From Mycolicibacterium agri (GTDB lineage Bacteria; Actinomycetota; Actinomycetes; Mycobacteriales; Mycobacteriaceae): 64,000 nt of DNA. The position numbers and the translations under genes were made by a program. This document shows positions 46,010 through 56,100 of this stretch, in pieces. Numbering within the stretch: position 1 is the first letter of the stretch; every line of letters starts with the position of its first letter. Location of the stretch: positions 1 to 64,000 of the forward strand of contig NZ_PDCP01000001.1 in the NCBI RefSeq assembly GCF_002553505.1, in the 5' to 3' direction. Below the pieces are notes generated by a model that ran no database searches, was not told the origin of the DNA, and saw nothing but the letters and a program-made list of their open reading frames with translations.

Positions 46010-47284
46010 ATGCTGCAATCGGCCAGGGTTCTCGACCTGACCTGGGTGTTGGGCGGGCCGTTCGGAGGCCAGCTCCTCGCTCAGCTCGGTGCTGAGGTGA
46101 TCAAGGTCGAGCCGGCCGGCGGTGATCCCGCGAGGGAGATTCCGCCGCATTACGTGGGCGATCTGTCGTCGTTCTTCCTCTCAGTGAACCGGGGGAAGAA
46201 ATCCGTCGCGCTCGACCTGAAATCCGAGGCCGGACTCACCGCCTTCTACGACCTGGTCCGCCAGTCCGACGCGGTGCTCTACGGGTTCGCCCCCGATGTC
46301 CCGCGACGGCTCGGCATCGATTACGAGCGGCTCCGCGAAATCAACCCGGCGATCGTCGTTGGTGAGCTCATCGGAATCCACGACGACGCCCCCTATCAGC
46401 GAGCGCCGGCCTACGACCTGGTGGTGCAGGCGCTCAGCGGAGTGATGACCATTACCGGAGCCCCGGACGGTGAACCCGCCAGGGTCGGCTATCAGATCGC
46501 CGACCTGGCCGGCGGACTCTACCTGGCGCTGGGCGTGGCCGGGGCGTTGTATTCGGCCGCCAAGACCGGACGCGGTGAAAAGGTCCAGGTCTCACTGCTC
46601 GACGCACAGTTGGGGCTGTTGACCTGGCAGGCGCAGAACTACTTCATCTCCGGTGACGAACCCCGCGCACTGGGCTCCCGCAGCCCGAACATCGCACCGA
46701 GTGAGGCATTTCGCTGCCGCGACGGTCGCTACCTCGCGGTGTCCCCGACAGGAACGAGCTATTGGCGGGCGTTCTGTTGCGCCATCGGTTCGCCGGAACT
46801 GGCCGACGACCCCCGGTTCGCCGACCGGTACAGCCGGCTGACGAACGTCGAACAGCTCGCCGAGATTCTCCGCCCGATCTTCTTGACCCGCGACGCCGCG
46901 GACTGGGCGAAACACTTTTTCGACCTGCGGATCCCAGCCGCTCAGGTGCTCACCGTCCCCGAGGCGCTCGACCAGGAGTCCGCACAACTGCGCGCCATGG
47001 TCGAACTGGCCGAGGACCCTGTGTCCGGAGAGCGGGTGCGCCTTCTCGGCAACCCGGTCAAGTACGCCGACGCGCAAGAACTGCGTTATCCACCGCGACA
47101 CGGCGCCGACACCGCCGACGCGTTGGCGGACTTGTGCGGCTATTCCGCTGAACACATCGACGCCGTCCGTGCCGACTCGACAAGGTCCGACTCAAGTGCC
47201 GACTCGACAAGGGCCGACTCGGGGGCCGATTCGACCAGGGCTGACTCGACAGCCGATTCAACACAACGAGAGGGAACAGCATGA
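46010..47284 (+). CDS. CaiB/BaiF family (class III) CoA-transferase
   Basis: A 424-residue class III CoA-transferase. The N-terminal SARVLDLTWVLGGPFGGQLL, LGAEVIKVEP and VNRGKKSVALDLKS blocks and the catalytic Asp in AYDLVVQALSGVM are all present. These enzymes move CoA from an acyl-CoA donor to a carboxylic acid, cytoplasmically. After a complete family domain (to about residue 385) there is a 9-residue tandem repeat tail, ADSTRSDSS-type, absent from typical members. The leader TTAGGAG fits the ATG. The stop overlaps the first MaoC gene (ATGA). First gene of the operon facing the IclR regulator. Confidence 0.9.
   Translation: MLQSARVLDLTWVLGGPFGGQLLAQLGAEVIKVEPAGGDPAREIPPHYVGDLSSFFLSVNRGKKSVALDLKSEAGLTAFYDLVRQSDAVLYGFAPDVPRRLGIDYERLREINPAIVVGELIGIHDDAPYQRAPAYDLVVQALSGVMTITGAPDGEPARVGYQIADLAGGLYLALGVAGALYSAAKTGRGEKVQVSLLDAQLGLLTWQAQNYFISGDEPRALGSRSPNIAPSEAFRCRDGRYLAVSPTGTSYWRAFCCAIGSPELADDPRFADRYSRLTNVEQLAEILRPIFLTRDAADWAKHFFDLRIPAAQVLTVPEALDQESAQLRAMVELAEDPVSGERVRLLGNPVKYADAQELRYPPRHGADTADALADLCGYSAEHIDAVRADSTRSDSSADSTRADSGADSTRADSTADSTQREGTA
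47168..47272 (+). repeat. 27-bp in-frame minisatellite at the end of the CoA-transferase gene
   Basis: About 3.5 copies of a 27-bp unit (GCCGACTCGACAAGG core) encode the 9-residue repeats RADSTRSDS, SADSTRADS, GADSTRADS and TADSTQREG. The period keeps the reading frame, so copy-number changes would only alter tail length. Confidence 0.85.
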
Positions 47285-47730
47285 CCAGGCCAACTGACGT
47301 CAAGCCCCGCGAAGGTGATCGCCCGGGAACCCGGTGGGACGAGTTCGAGGTCGGCGCGGAACTGCCGTCGTTCGACTTCACGATCAGCCCCGAGATCGTC
47401 GCGGAATATCACCGGGCCATCGAGCAGGAGCCGGCCGGCTATTCGCTCGACGGCAGGAAGGTCGCCATTCCGTCGGTGCTGTCGGTCTACCTGATGGCGG
47501 TGCTGTACCGCAGGTACCCACCAGCCCAAGGCGGGATCATGGCGGGCAACAAGTTCCGCTACTACGGGCCGATCAGCGCCGAAACCGATACGAAAATCGT
47601 TGCCTCCGGCGAAATCGTGGAGAAGTTTGAAAAACGCGGTCGGCGCTACGTTCGCTATGCGGCCCGTTTCGCCCACTCCGACGGGAGCTTGATCGCCGAG
47701 GCGGAGAACATCAGCACGTTTCCCAATTGA
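47281..47730 (+). CDS. MaoC-like hot-dog protein, first subunit
   Basis: A 149-residue hot-dog-fold protein of the MaoC/FAS1-dehydratase-like type (TRWDEFEVGAELPSFDFTISPEIVA as two adjoining blocks: RWDEFEVGAELPSFDF and ISPEIVAEY). The catalytic Asp-His pair of the active subunit is not evident, so this is likely the non-catalytic half of a heterodimeric enoyl-CoA hydratase. The partner, with an intact site, is the next gene. ATG overlaps the CoA-transferase stop. Predicted role: hydration or dehydration of the CoA ester formed by the upstream enzyme. Confidence 0.8.
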   Translation: MTRPTDVKPREGDRPGTRWDEFEVGAELPSFDFTISPEIVAEYHRAIEQEPAGYSLDGRKVAIPSVLSVYLMAVLYRRYPPAQGGIMAGNKFRYYGPISAETDTKIVASGEIVEKFEKRGRRYVRYAARFAHSDGSLIAEAENISTFPN

Positions 47731-47751
47731 GACGAAAGGACTTGGTACGCA

Positions 47752-48108
47752 ATGCAAATGAACACGATTAAGAAGGACTATCATCTCACCCAGGAGATGA
47801 TCGACCGCTACGGCGAGATCAACGGGGACAACGACATCATCCACTACGACGTCGAGTACGCCCGCGATCGCGGATTCAAGGCGCCCATCGCCCACGGCCT
47901 GATGGTCCAGGGTTACGCGAGCGCGCTCGGTGCCGAGAAGTATGGGGCGGAATGGTTCACCCGCGGCGAGATCGAGGTCAAGTTCGTCGGACCGCTCTAC
48001 CCGGACGAGACCATCACTGTCGAGATCGACGACGAGGGCCGGCTCAACGTCGCGGCCGGCGAGCGCACCTGCATCGTCGGGACCGCTCGGCTTCGTGATG
48101 CGGGGTGA
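47752..48108 (+). CDS. MaoC-like (R)-specific enoyl-CoA hydratase, catalytic subunit
   Basis: A 118-residue hot-dog protein with the hydratase active-site pattern: GDNDIIHYDVEYARDRGFKAPIAHGLMVQ, visible as NGDNDIIHYD followed by FKAPIAHGLM, containing the Asp and His of the catalytic dyad. It is single-domain and probably pairs with the upstream hot-dog protein. The leader is ACGAAAGGACTTGGTACGCA. Its end overlaps the next short frame. In pathways of branched dicarboxylates a CoA-transferase plus such a hydratase acts before a lyase, which fits this operon. Confidence 0.88.
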   Translation: MQMNTIKKDYHLTQEMIDRYGEINGDNDIIHYDVEYARDRGFKAPIAHGLMVQGYASALGAEKYGAEWFTRGEIEVKFVGPLYPDETITVEIDDEGRLNVAAGERTCIVGTARLRDAG

Positions 48109-48301
48109 CCGACCGTTCGAGACCCGCATCGCCGACCACGATGCGGACGGCGTCACGATCCGCGGGCTGTCCCTGACCGATGACCTGATCGGCAAGGCGA
48201 CTTACTCGGACCTGGTCACGTTGGGCACGCTCGGCGGGCTGCCCGACGTGAACCGGCGCACGGTTCCGTATCGCGGGCACGATCAGGAGGCGACGCCATG
48301 A
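48098..48301 (+). CDS. Citrate synthase / citryl-CoA lyase-like N-terminal fragment (67 aa)
   Basis: A short frame reading RIADHDADGVTIRGLSLTDD then LIGKATYSDLVTLGTLGGLP. The pattern (VTIRG..L.DLIGK..F...V.L...G.LP) resembles the first 50 residues of citryl-CoA-lyase / citrate-synthase-like proteins, which are normally over 250 residues. Here the frame stops after 67 residues, and the next gene (lipoprotein) starts four bases before its end. Either a deletion removed the rest or this is a free-standing small protein of the same fold start. It is coupled on both sides by overlaps, so it is probably translated. Confidence 0.5.
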   Translation: MRGDRPFETRIADHDADGVTIRGLSLTDDLIGKATYSDLVTLGTLGGLPDVNRRTVPYRGHDQEATP

Positions 48302-49407
48302 CACTGAACCGCAGAGCGTTCCTCTCACTTTCGGCAGTCACCCTTGCTTCGAGCGCGTGCGGGGTGATGATGGGCGGCACGAGAAACATGCAGCCCGCCA
48401 AACGCGAAGGCCCACTGTCGGATTCGGACTTCGAGTCCCTTGTGAAGGAAGCCAGAGCGGAAGGCAGCGTCACGCTCTACTGCGTGCCTGGCGAGGAGAC
48501 CATGCGTGCGTGGGTGCGGGACTTCGAGGAGAAGTACGACATTCAGGTCGACATCTACCGGGCCACCGTGAGCGACATTTACCGCCGGTTCGGCGAGGAG
48601 AGCAACGCCGGCCGGCACCTCGCCGACGTGGTGTCGATGAGTGTGCCCTCCTACATCCAGGACTCCGTGGACCAGGGGTGGGCCGTTCAGTACCGCACCC
48701 GCACTTACGACGATCTGGACCCGAAACTGATCGCCGCCGAGGCAGGCTATCCGATGTACGCGGTGATCACCGCCATCGCCTGGAACGAGACGGCCGTCGG
48801 CCCCGCGCTACAGGAACGACTTATTCAGGGCGATTACACGGCGCTGGAGGACGCGGAGCTGACCGGTCGAGTCGGGATCGTCGGGCCGACGGCCGGTGGC
48901 ACGCAGCTCGGCACGCATATAGCGATCGTCGACGACCCGCATCTGGGGTGGGATTACCTGGACAAGCTGAAGTCCTCGGGTGCCGCAGTCTTCGAGAGCG
49001 CGGTCCCGTTCGTCGCGAACGATCTGTCCGCCGGCGAGTACGCCGCAGGCATCGGAGTCCCCGATTCCGTTGCCATTCCGCGGATCTACGAGGGAGCGCC
49101 GGTCCGGATCGGTTACCCCGATCCGGCGCCCTCGTCGATGCACCAGTTTTTCGTCAGCGCCAACGCACCGCACGCCGCCGCGGGACGGCTGTTGCTGGAA
49201 TGGGGCACGACGCTGGAGGCGCAGACCTCGCTCGCGGAGATCTCCGGCGGGCTCGTCGGCCACCGCCACTGGCGGGACCAGCGTCCCATCCGCGCAGAGG
49301 CCTGGTATCGCCCGCCGGCCAACGGCATCGACATCGCATGGCAAGACAAGCTCAGTCGAGACGACAGCGACACGTTCATCCAGGAATGGCTGGATCGGAT
49401 CGGCTGA
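48298..49407 (+). CDS. ABC importer substrate-binding lipoprotein
   Basis: A 369-residue extracellular solute-binding protein of the family 1 / Fbp-like group. The leader MTLNRRAFLSLSAVTLASSAC has a twin-arginine-like RR and a lipobox (ASSAC) with the lipidated Cys at 21. The mature part has EGSVTLYCVPGEETMRAWV and ADVVSMSVPSYIQDSVDQG, typical of binding proteins for iron, thiamine-like or small organic anions. Together with the next two genes it makes a complete importer. Substrate is probably the acid metabolised by the upstream CoA-transferase pathway (inference). Confidence 0.85.
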   Translation: MTLNRRAFLSLSAVTLASSACGVMMGGTRNMQPAKREGPLSDSDFESLVKEARAEGSVTLYCVPGEETMRAWVRDFEEKYDIQVDIYRATVSDIYRRFGEESNAGRHLADVVSMSVPSYIQDSVDQGWAVQYRTRTYDDLDPKLIAAEAGYPMYAVITAIAWNETAVGPALQERLIQGDYTALEDAELTGRVGIVGPTAGGTQLGTHIAIVDDPHLGWDYLDKLKSSGAAVFESAVPFVANDLSAGEYAAGIGVPDSVAIPRIYEGAPVRIGYPDPAPSSMHQFFVSANAPHAAAGRLLLEWGTTLEAQTSLAEISGGLVGHRHWRDQRPIRAEAWYRPPANGIDIAWQDKLSRDDSDTFIQEWLDRIG

Positions 49408-49445
49408 AACAGCAGCACACGCGCTGGTGAGCGGAGGAGAGCAGC

Positions 49446-50624
49446 GTGAACATGACAGTGCAGTCAAAAGCGGCTATCTCGGCGGGGTCATCGGCGGTCG
49501 ACGCGGTCGCGCTGCAGGCCCAGGACGTGACGATCCGATACAGAGACGTGACGGCGGTCGACCGACTGTCCCTGACCGTCAACCGTGGTGAGTTCGTGGC
49601 GCTGCTCGGCCCGTCGGGGTGCGGCAAGACCACGTTCCTGCGCGCCATCGCCGGGCTCAACCCGTTGTCCGCGGGGAGCATCGCGATCGACGGGCGGCCG
49701 ATGGCAGGCCACCGATTGCACGTGCCGCCGGAGCGGCGGCCGCTGAACATGGTCTTCCAGTCCTACGCCATCTGGCCGCACCTGACCGTGCGGGAGAACG
49801 TCGGCTACGGCGTACGCGGCCAAGGGATCCGCGGTCGTGAACTGGCCGACCGCGTCGAGGAAACCCTTGCGGCTGTTGGCCTGCTGCACTACGCCGACCG
49901 GTACGGCACCGAGCTGTCCGGCGGCCAGCAGCAACGGGTCGCGGTCGCGCGAGCGCTGGCGACCCGGCCGTTCTTGATGCTGTACGACGAGCCGCTCTCC
50001 AACCTCGACGCCGGACTCCGCGAACAGGTCCGTGAGCAGATCGTCGACCTGCACCACCGGTTCGACACGACGACGATCTACGTCACGCACGATCAGGCGG
50101 AGGCTCTGTCGATGGCCGACCGCGTGGTGCTGATGAACGCCGGGCGCATCGAACAGGAAGCCGAACCCAGGACGCTCTACCACCAGCCGTCCTCGGAGTT
50201 CGCGGCCCGCTTCGTCGGTCCGATCAACGCGATGCCTGCGACCGTGGCCGACGTCGGCGAGGGCTTCACGAACGTCGCGCTACTCGACCAGCCGGGGCGG
50301 ACCCTGCGGTTGGGCGGCTCGGAGCGGCGGCCGCGCACCACCGGCGCGACCGGGCAGGCCGTCATCCGGCCCGAGTACTTCGAGCTGACCAGGCTTGGTG
50401 ACACTTCGGGCGACGAGGCGGCCGAGGAGCGCAACGTCTTCGTCGGCGAGGTCACCCGCGCCGCCTTCGTCGGCTCCCGCATCCAGTGCGTCGTCGCCAC
50501 CGGGGCCATGGACCTCGCGGTGGAAGTCAGTGGCGTCCGAGATATCAAGCGGGGCGACACCGTCTCGCTGCGCGTCGACCCCAGCAAGGTCATTTGGCTC
50601 GACGAGCCCGGCGGAGAGCAGTGA
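49446..50624 (+). CDS. ABC importer ATPase (Fbp/Pot type)
   Basis: A 392-residue ATP-binding subunit. Walker A GPSGCGKTT, signature LSGGQQQRVAVARAL, Walker B FLMLYDEPLSNLDA and the H-loop VTHDQAEALSMADR are intact. The C-terminal TOBE-type beta domain (residues about 250-390) is typical of importers of the CUT1/Fbp/Pot groups. GTG start behind GGAGGAG; an ATG six bases downstream is possible. The stop overlaps the permease start. Cytoplasmic face of the membrane. Confidence 0.93.
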   Translation: MNMTVQSKAAISAGSSAVDAVALQAQDVTIRYRDVTAVDRLSLTVNRGEFVALLGPSGCGKTTFLRAIAGLNPLSAGSIAIDGRPMAGHRLHVPPERRPLNMVFQSYAIWPHLTVRENVGYGVRGQGIRGRELADRVEETLAAVGLLHYADRYGTELSGGQQQRVAVARALATRPFLMLYDEPLSNLDAGLREQVREQIVDLHHRFDTTTIYVTHDQAEALSMADRVVLMNAGRIEQEAEPRTLYHQPSSEFAARFVGPINAMPATVADVGEGFTNVALLDQPGRTLRLGGSERRPRTTGATGQAVIRPEYFELTRLGDTSGDEAAEERNVFVGEVTRAAFVGSRIQCVVATGAMDLAVEVSGVRDIKRGDTVSLRVDPSKVIWLDEPGGEQ

Positions 50625-52315
50625 TGACATCGACGATGTCGCCGTGGCGGATCCGGTCGGCACTGCTGGCGGTCGCGCTAGGACTCTTCGTCGGCGGACC
50701 GATCCTGGCCCTCTTCTACGGCGCGGTGCGCCCCTCGTCAATAGCCGCACCGCCGCTGGAGTTCTCCTTCGAGGCGCTCGCCGAGGTCTATCTGTCGAGC
50801 GAGGTTTGGCGTTCCCTGGTCGGCACGATGGTCATCGCGCTAGCGGTCGCACTGATCGCGACGCTGGTCGGCGGTATGTTCGCGTGGCTCACCGCGCGCA
50901 CCGACGTGCCGGGCAAGGGCGTGATCGAACTGCTGGTGCTGGCCCCGCTGTTCACGTCCCCGTTCGTTGCGGCGATCGCCTGGTACGCGTTGGCGGCCCC
51001 GCGTTCCGGCCTGATCAACATTGCGCTGGCGAAGGTCTTCGGCGCGAACATGCCGGTCATCAACGTCACGTCCGCAATCGGAATCGTGTGGGTGCTCGCG
51101 CTGGTGTCGATGCCGTACGCGTACGTCTTCATCTCGAGTTCGTTGCGCAACATGGACCCCGCGCTGGAGGCCGCATCCTATGTGAACGGTGTCGGCACGC
51201 TGCGCACCATTCGCAGGGTGACGCTGCCGCTCGCCACCCCCGCGATCGGCTCGTCAATCATGTTCATCACGATCTTCGCCGCCGGAATCTTCTCCGTCCC
51301 AGGTGTTCTCGGCCGCCAGCTCGGCTTCGACCCGCTGCCGGTGCTGATTTACCGCGCCGTCACGCAATTCCACGCCGACTTCGCCAAGGCCGCCGCGCTC
51401 GCGTCGCTGCTGTTTCTGCTCAGCGCCGTGATGCTCTATGCCTACCGGCGGCTGACCCGCCTGGAACAACGGTTTGTCACGGTGTCCGGCAAGGGTTTTC
51501 AGCCGCGGCTACTGCCACTCGGTCGGCTGAAGCCGTGGGTCGTCGGCGGTGTCGCGGCTTACGCGGTGGTCTGCGTCGTGCTTCCCGTGTTCGCGCTCGT
51601 GATCGCCGCGCTGTCGCCGTTCGCCTCGCGGGACTTCACCAGCCTCGACCTGAGCACTGCCGACTTCGTCGCCGTCCTGACCGACCCCGCCGTGCACGCC
51701 GCCGCGCGAAACACCGTCATCGCGGTCGTCGGCGCGGCACTCGCCTGCGTGGTGATCTCCTTGATCAGCGTGTTCATCGCCCGCATCAGGGGGCGCGGCG
51801 CCACCTCGTCGCTGCTGGACTACGTGAACACCTTCCCGCTGGCGGTACCGGGAATCGTGCTCGCCGCCGGGCTGGTCTGGGTCTACATAGGAACGCCGAT
51901 CTACGCGACGCTGGCGCTGATGATCATCGCGTACGTGATCTCACACCTGCCGCACTCCTACCGGTTGATCCACAACGGCGCGCTGCAGGTGTCACGCGAG
52001 TTGGAGGAGGCCTCGGCGGTGAACGGGTATGGCCGCGCCGCCACTGCGCTGCGGATCACGACGCCACTGCTGATGCCGTCGGTCTACGCGTCCGTCGTCT
52101 TGGTGACGATCTTCGTGATCCGCGAGGTCAACTCGGTGATTCTGCTCTATACCCCCGGCACCAGGGTGCTGTCGGTGCTCACCTGGGACTACATCGCCGA
52201 CGGCAACCTCTCGCGGGCAGCGAGCCTCGGCCTGATCCAGTCCGTGTTCCTGATTGCCGTGCTGGTGGTCGCGCGACTTGCGTTCCGGCTCAACCTCACC
52301 AGCGCCTACAAGTGA
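50624..52315 (+). CDS. ABC importer permease with two fused domains (FbpB type)
   Basis: A 563-residue membrane protein with about twelve hydrophobic segments in two homologous halves. Each half has an EAA-type cytoplasmic loop contacting the ATPase: the first around NMDPALEAASYVNGVGTLRT, the second around ELEEASAVNGYGRAATALRI. Two-domain permeases are characteristic of ferric-iron / thiamine-like importers, so no second permease gene is needed. ATG lies in GTGATG overlapping the ATPase stop. The operon ends here; the next gene is on the other strand. Confidence 0.92.
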   Translation: MTSTMSPWRIRSALLAVALGLFVGGPILALFYGAVRPSSIAAPPLEFSFEALAEVYLSSEVWRSLVGTMVIALAVALIATLVGGMFAWLTARTDVPGKGVIELLVLAPLFTSPFVAAIAWYALAAPRSGLINIALAKVFGANMPVINVTSAIGIVWVLALVSMPYAYVFISSSLRNMDPALEAASYVNGVGTLRTIRRVTLPLATPAIGSSIMFITIFAAGIFSVPGVLGRQLGFDPLPVLIYRAVTQFHADFAKAAALASLLFLLSAVMLYAYRRLTRLEQRFVTVSGKGFQPRLLPLGRLKPWVVGGVAAYAVVCVVLPVFALVIAALSPFASRDFTSLDLSTADFVAVLTDPAVHAAARNTVIAVVGAALACVVISLISVFIARIRGRGATSSLLDYVNTFPLAVPGIVLAAGLVWVYIGTPIYATLALMIIAYVISHLPHSYRLIHNGALQVSRELEEASAVNGYGRAATALRITTPLLMPSVYASVVLVTIFVIREVNSVILLYTPGTRVLSVLTWDYIADGNLSRAASLGLIQSVFLIAVLVVARLAFRLNLTSAYK

Positions 52316-52370
52316 GGCGATACGGCGAACCCGAAGCAGCAGCGGGGAACTCGCTTTCGTCGCAGGTCCG

Positions 52371-53120
52371 CTACACCAACTCCCAAACCACGGTCACCTC
52401 GAAGCTGACGCTCTGCTGACCCGGCTCCAGCGGCACCGCTTCCATCGCCGCGCGCGGCAACGGCGTCGGCGGATGCGGTGTGGTGCCCGTGGTCTCGGAT
52501 ATCGAAATCACCTCGCCGAGGGTCAATCCCGCCAGCTGTGCGTACTGCTCGGCGCGGTCCTTGGCGTCGTCGAACGCTCGGGTGCGCGCGTCCTTCACAA
52601 GCTGCGAATCGTCATCGATCGTGTAGCTGACCGAGTTGATGCGGGTGGCGTCGCCGCCGGTGGTGCCGATCAGGGCCAGCGTCTGCGATGCGGTGTCCAG
52701 GCGGCGGATCTTCACCGCGATGGAATTGTTGGCGCGGTAGCCGATCGGTGCGGGGTTGTCGCCGCCGCCGAACTGCGGTTGCAGCGTCACGTTCGTGGTG
52801 CTGATGTCGTTCTTGTCGATGCCCGAGCCCACCAGCGCGTCGATGACGGCCTGCTGCCGCCCGCTGGCCTGATTCATCGCCGACGTCGCGTCGGGCGCGG
52901 TGAACTCGATGGAGGCGTTGACGGTCAGCGTGTCCGGTCGGCCCTGCACCTCGCCGTTCCCGACGACGGTGACCTGGCGGGTGTCGGAGTTGGCCGTCGG
53001 GACGACCGACGGGCCCGACCGCGACGTCGCGTCGCATCCCGACACCAGCGCGACGACGATCCCCACCGCGGCGAGGACGATCGATCGGGTCGCAAGGTTC
53101 GCTCTCGCTGCGATCGGCAT
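52371..53120 (-). CDS. lpqG: LpqG-like SIMPL-domain lipoprotein
   Basis: A 249-residue lipoprotein. The signal has SIVLAAVGIVVALVSGCDAT, with lipobox VSGC, followed by a SIMPL/DUF541 domain (VTVVGNGEVQGRPDTLTVNA at the start, DISTTNVTLQPQF in the middle, KDRAEQYAQLAGLTLGEVIS near the end). The family is periplasmic in Gram-negatives and exported in mycobacteria; its function is not established. The start MPIAARANL was chosen; longer upstream frames cover the next gene. It lies 26 bp downstream of the carboxylic acid reductase stop in the same direction. Confidence 0.88.
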   Translation of the reverse strand: MPIAARANLATRSIVLAAVGIVVALVSGCDATSRSGPSVVPTANSDTRQVTVVGNGEVQGRPDTLTVNASIEFTAPDATSAMNQASGRQQAVIDALVGSGIDKNDISTTNVTLQPQFGGGDNPAPIGYRANNSIAVKIRRLDTASQTLALIGTTGGDATRINSVSYTIDDDSQLVKDARTRAFDDAKDRAEQYAQLAGLTLGEVISISETTGTTPHPPTPLPRAAMEAVPLEPGQQSVSFEVTVVWELV

Positions 53121-53146
53121 GCCTGGCAGCCTAGAACACCGCCGGC

Positions 53147-56100
53147 TCAGACCATGCCGAGGTGTTCCAGGTCGGAGCTGTACTTGCCGATCAGCGACTC
53201 GGTGATGTGCGGAATGTCCCCGTCGAGGCCGATCCCGGCGTCGCGCACCGCGGCGTGGAACACCTCGGCTGGCGCGAGGCCGCCCCGGATCGGGCGCTCG
53301 GGCTTGCGGTACGCGTCGAGCAGCGGAAGCACGCTGCGGCGGCGCTGCTCCTCCGGCAGCGCGGTCAGCGCGGTCTCGAACCGTTGCAGCCAGTCGTCGT
53401 AGTCGTCGATCCGGGCGATGTCGCGCCCTGCGGCGATGAGCCAGTCGACGAATGTGTCCAGCGAGACGCCGTCGTCGTGCGGGTTGTTGACGTCGAACGA
53501 CCGGAAGCCGTCCGTCGAGGTCGCGGACAGCTTGACGATCGCTTCGGCGACGAAGTCCACGGGCAGCCCGTCGTAGTGTGCCCGCTGCGGCCGTCCGTCG
53601 GCGTCCCTCTCGTAGAACGACCCCGGCGCGAGCCCGGTGAGGATCAGGCTCTGCAGAAGTCGGGTGAAGGAGTCGGGCACGTTGAGTTGCCCGGTGTAGC
53701 GCGTGTGCGCCAGGATCTGGTCCGCGCGGAACACCGCCACCGGCAACCCGCACAGATCGTGCGCTTCCCGCAAGAGCACCTCGCCTGCCCACTTGCTGTT
53801 GGCGTAGCCATTGGCATACGAGCTGTCGACCGGACGCAACGGGCTGACCTCGCGGATGTCGCCGTCTTCGACGAAGTCCTGCGCGGCTACCGACATCGCG
53901 ACCGCAACGGTGGACAGGTAGGTGACGGGTTTGATCTGCGCCGTGATCGCCAGCCGGATTATCTCGGCGGTGCCGACGACGTTCGGGCCGAAAAACTCGC
54001 TGTAGGGCAGCACGTGGTTGACCAGCGCGGCGGGGTGGATGATCTGATCGACGTTGTTGGCCAACCGATCCCACGTCGCCCGGTCCAGACCGAGGTTCTG
54101 CTCACCGATGTCGCCTGCGATGACCTCGAGGTGGTTTTCGGCGAGACCGTGGAACCGCTTGAGCAGCAACGGGTCTCCACTGTCGAACGCTGCCTCCAGG
54201 CGGGCGCGGGCGGCGGCCTCGTCACGTCCGCGGACCAGGGTGATGACCGTGCCGCCGGTCTGCGCGGCGCGCTGCAGCAGTTCCAGCGCGAGGAATCGGC
54301 CCAGCCAACCGTTGGCGCCGGTCAGCAGGACGGTCTTGGGTTCGCCGGTGACATAGGCGATCGACGGTGCTGTGGCCAGGGTTTCTGCGTCGATGAACTT
54401 GTCCAGCGTCAGGTCGCTGGCCCGCGCCGACGTGGCGTTTTCGCCGTGCACGCTAGCGAAAGTCGGCCGCTTCGAACCGGATTCACGCTCACTCTGGATG
54501 AACGTGGCGATCTGCCGCAGGTCGCTGGTCGGGCCGACGATCGATCCCACCGGCACGTCGACGCCGAAGATGTCGCGCAGCAGGTTGCCGAACGTCAACG
54601 CCGACAGCGAGTCGCCGCCCAGATCGGTGAAATGGTCGTCGGGACTGACCGCGATGTCGATCATGCCCAGTACGGCCTGCGCGGCATCGACGACGGTCTC
54701 GAGTACGGGACGGTTCGCCGCGTCGTGTCGCAGCGCGTGCAACTCGTCCACCCTGGCCGCCGCGAGCTCGGTGTACAGCTGCTCGAGCCGCTCGCCGTAG
54801 CGCTCTTTCAACCTGGGGCGCAGGTTCTTTCCGACTCCGGACAGCAGCCCGTTGGCGGCGGTGAACGGCTCGGTTTCGATGAAAAAATGCGTGGGCACCT
54901 CATAGCTCTGCAGCTGCGCGACGCGGGCTGTCTCACGCAACGAGTCGGCCAGCGCGGCCCTCAGCGCCCCGGTGTTGGCGCCGAACCGGTCAAGGGCTTC
55001 ATGGGTCGGCACGATGACCGCGAGCAGGTTGGACCGCTCGCTGTTGCCGTAGACGTAGATCTGCCGGACCAGGGGCGCTCCGGCGAAGATGGCCTCGACA
55101 TTCGACACCGCGACGAACTCGCCCTGCGACAACTTGAGCACGTTTTTGGTTCGGTCGACGTAAACCAGTGTGTCCGGTTCGATTTCGGCCATCACATCGC
55201 CGGTGCGGTAGTAGCCGTCCTCGTCGAACACCTCGGCGTTGACGTCGGGCCGCTTGTAGTAGCCGGGCATGACCATCGTGGTCTTCACGCGTAATTCGCC
55301 GCGCGGGTAGGGCTTGTCGGTGTGGAAGTAGCCGAGTTCGGGCACGTCGACGAGCTTGTAGTCGATGACCGGGGGTCGCGAGATCACGCCGTCGGCCATG
55401 ACGCCGCCGACCTCGGTGGTGCCGTAGGCGTCGGTGATGTGCACCTGCAGAACGGAGTCGATGAACCTCTTCATCTCCGCGGCCAGGGGCGCGGTGCTGA
55501 CGAATCCGCCGAGCACCCGCCCGCCGAGGACGTGCTCGCGCAACTCCGCGGCGGCGCTGGCTTCGGCTTTCGCCTCGGTGGCGCCCTCGGCGAGGATCCG
55601 GTCGACGGAGCTGCGGTAGCGCTGGAAGAGCATGTCGATCACGCGCGGCACCAATGCCATGTCGGTGGGCCGCACCAGCGCCCAGTCCTCGAACAGGGTC
55701 GAAAGGTCGGACTCCGCAACGAAATAGCTCGTGCCACCGGCCTTGAAGGCCGACGCGATCGGCAGCCGCCCACCCACATGGTTCAGCGGCATGAAGTTGA
55801 CGTTGAACACCGCGTGACCGGTCCGCGGGATGAACTCCGAGGTGAAGAGCATCTTGACGGTTCGCTCGGTGAGCATCGCGCCCTTCGGCGTGCCGGTGCT
55901 GCCGGAGGTGTACAAGATCATCGCGAGCCGGTCGTCGCTTCCGGCGGTGAAGGGCGGTTCGGTCGGCTGGCCGGTGCCCTGTTCGACGACGCGGTCGAGG
56001 GTGTCGACGACGACGGGCTTGCCCGCGTCGCGGAACCGGATGCGGGCGCGTTCGATCGCGTCGCGATGGTCGTCGACATCGGGGTCGAAGTCGAAGACCA

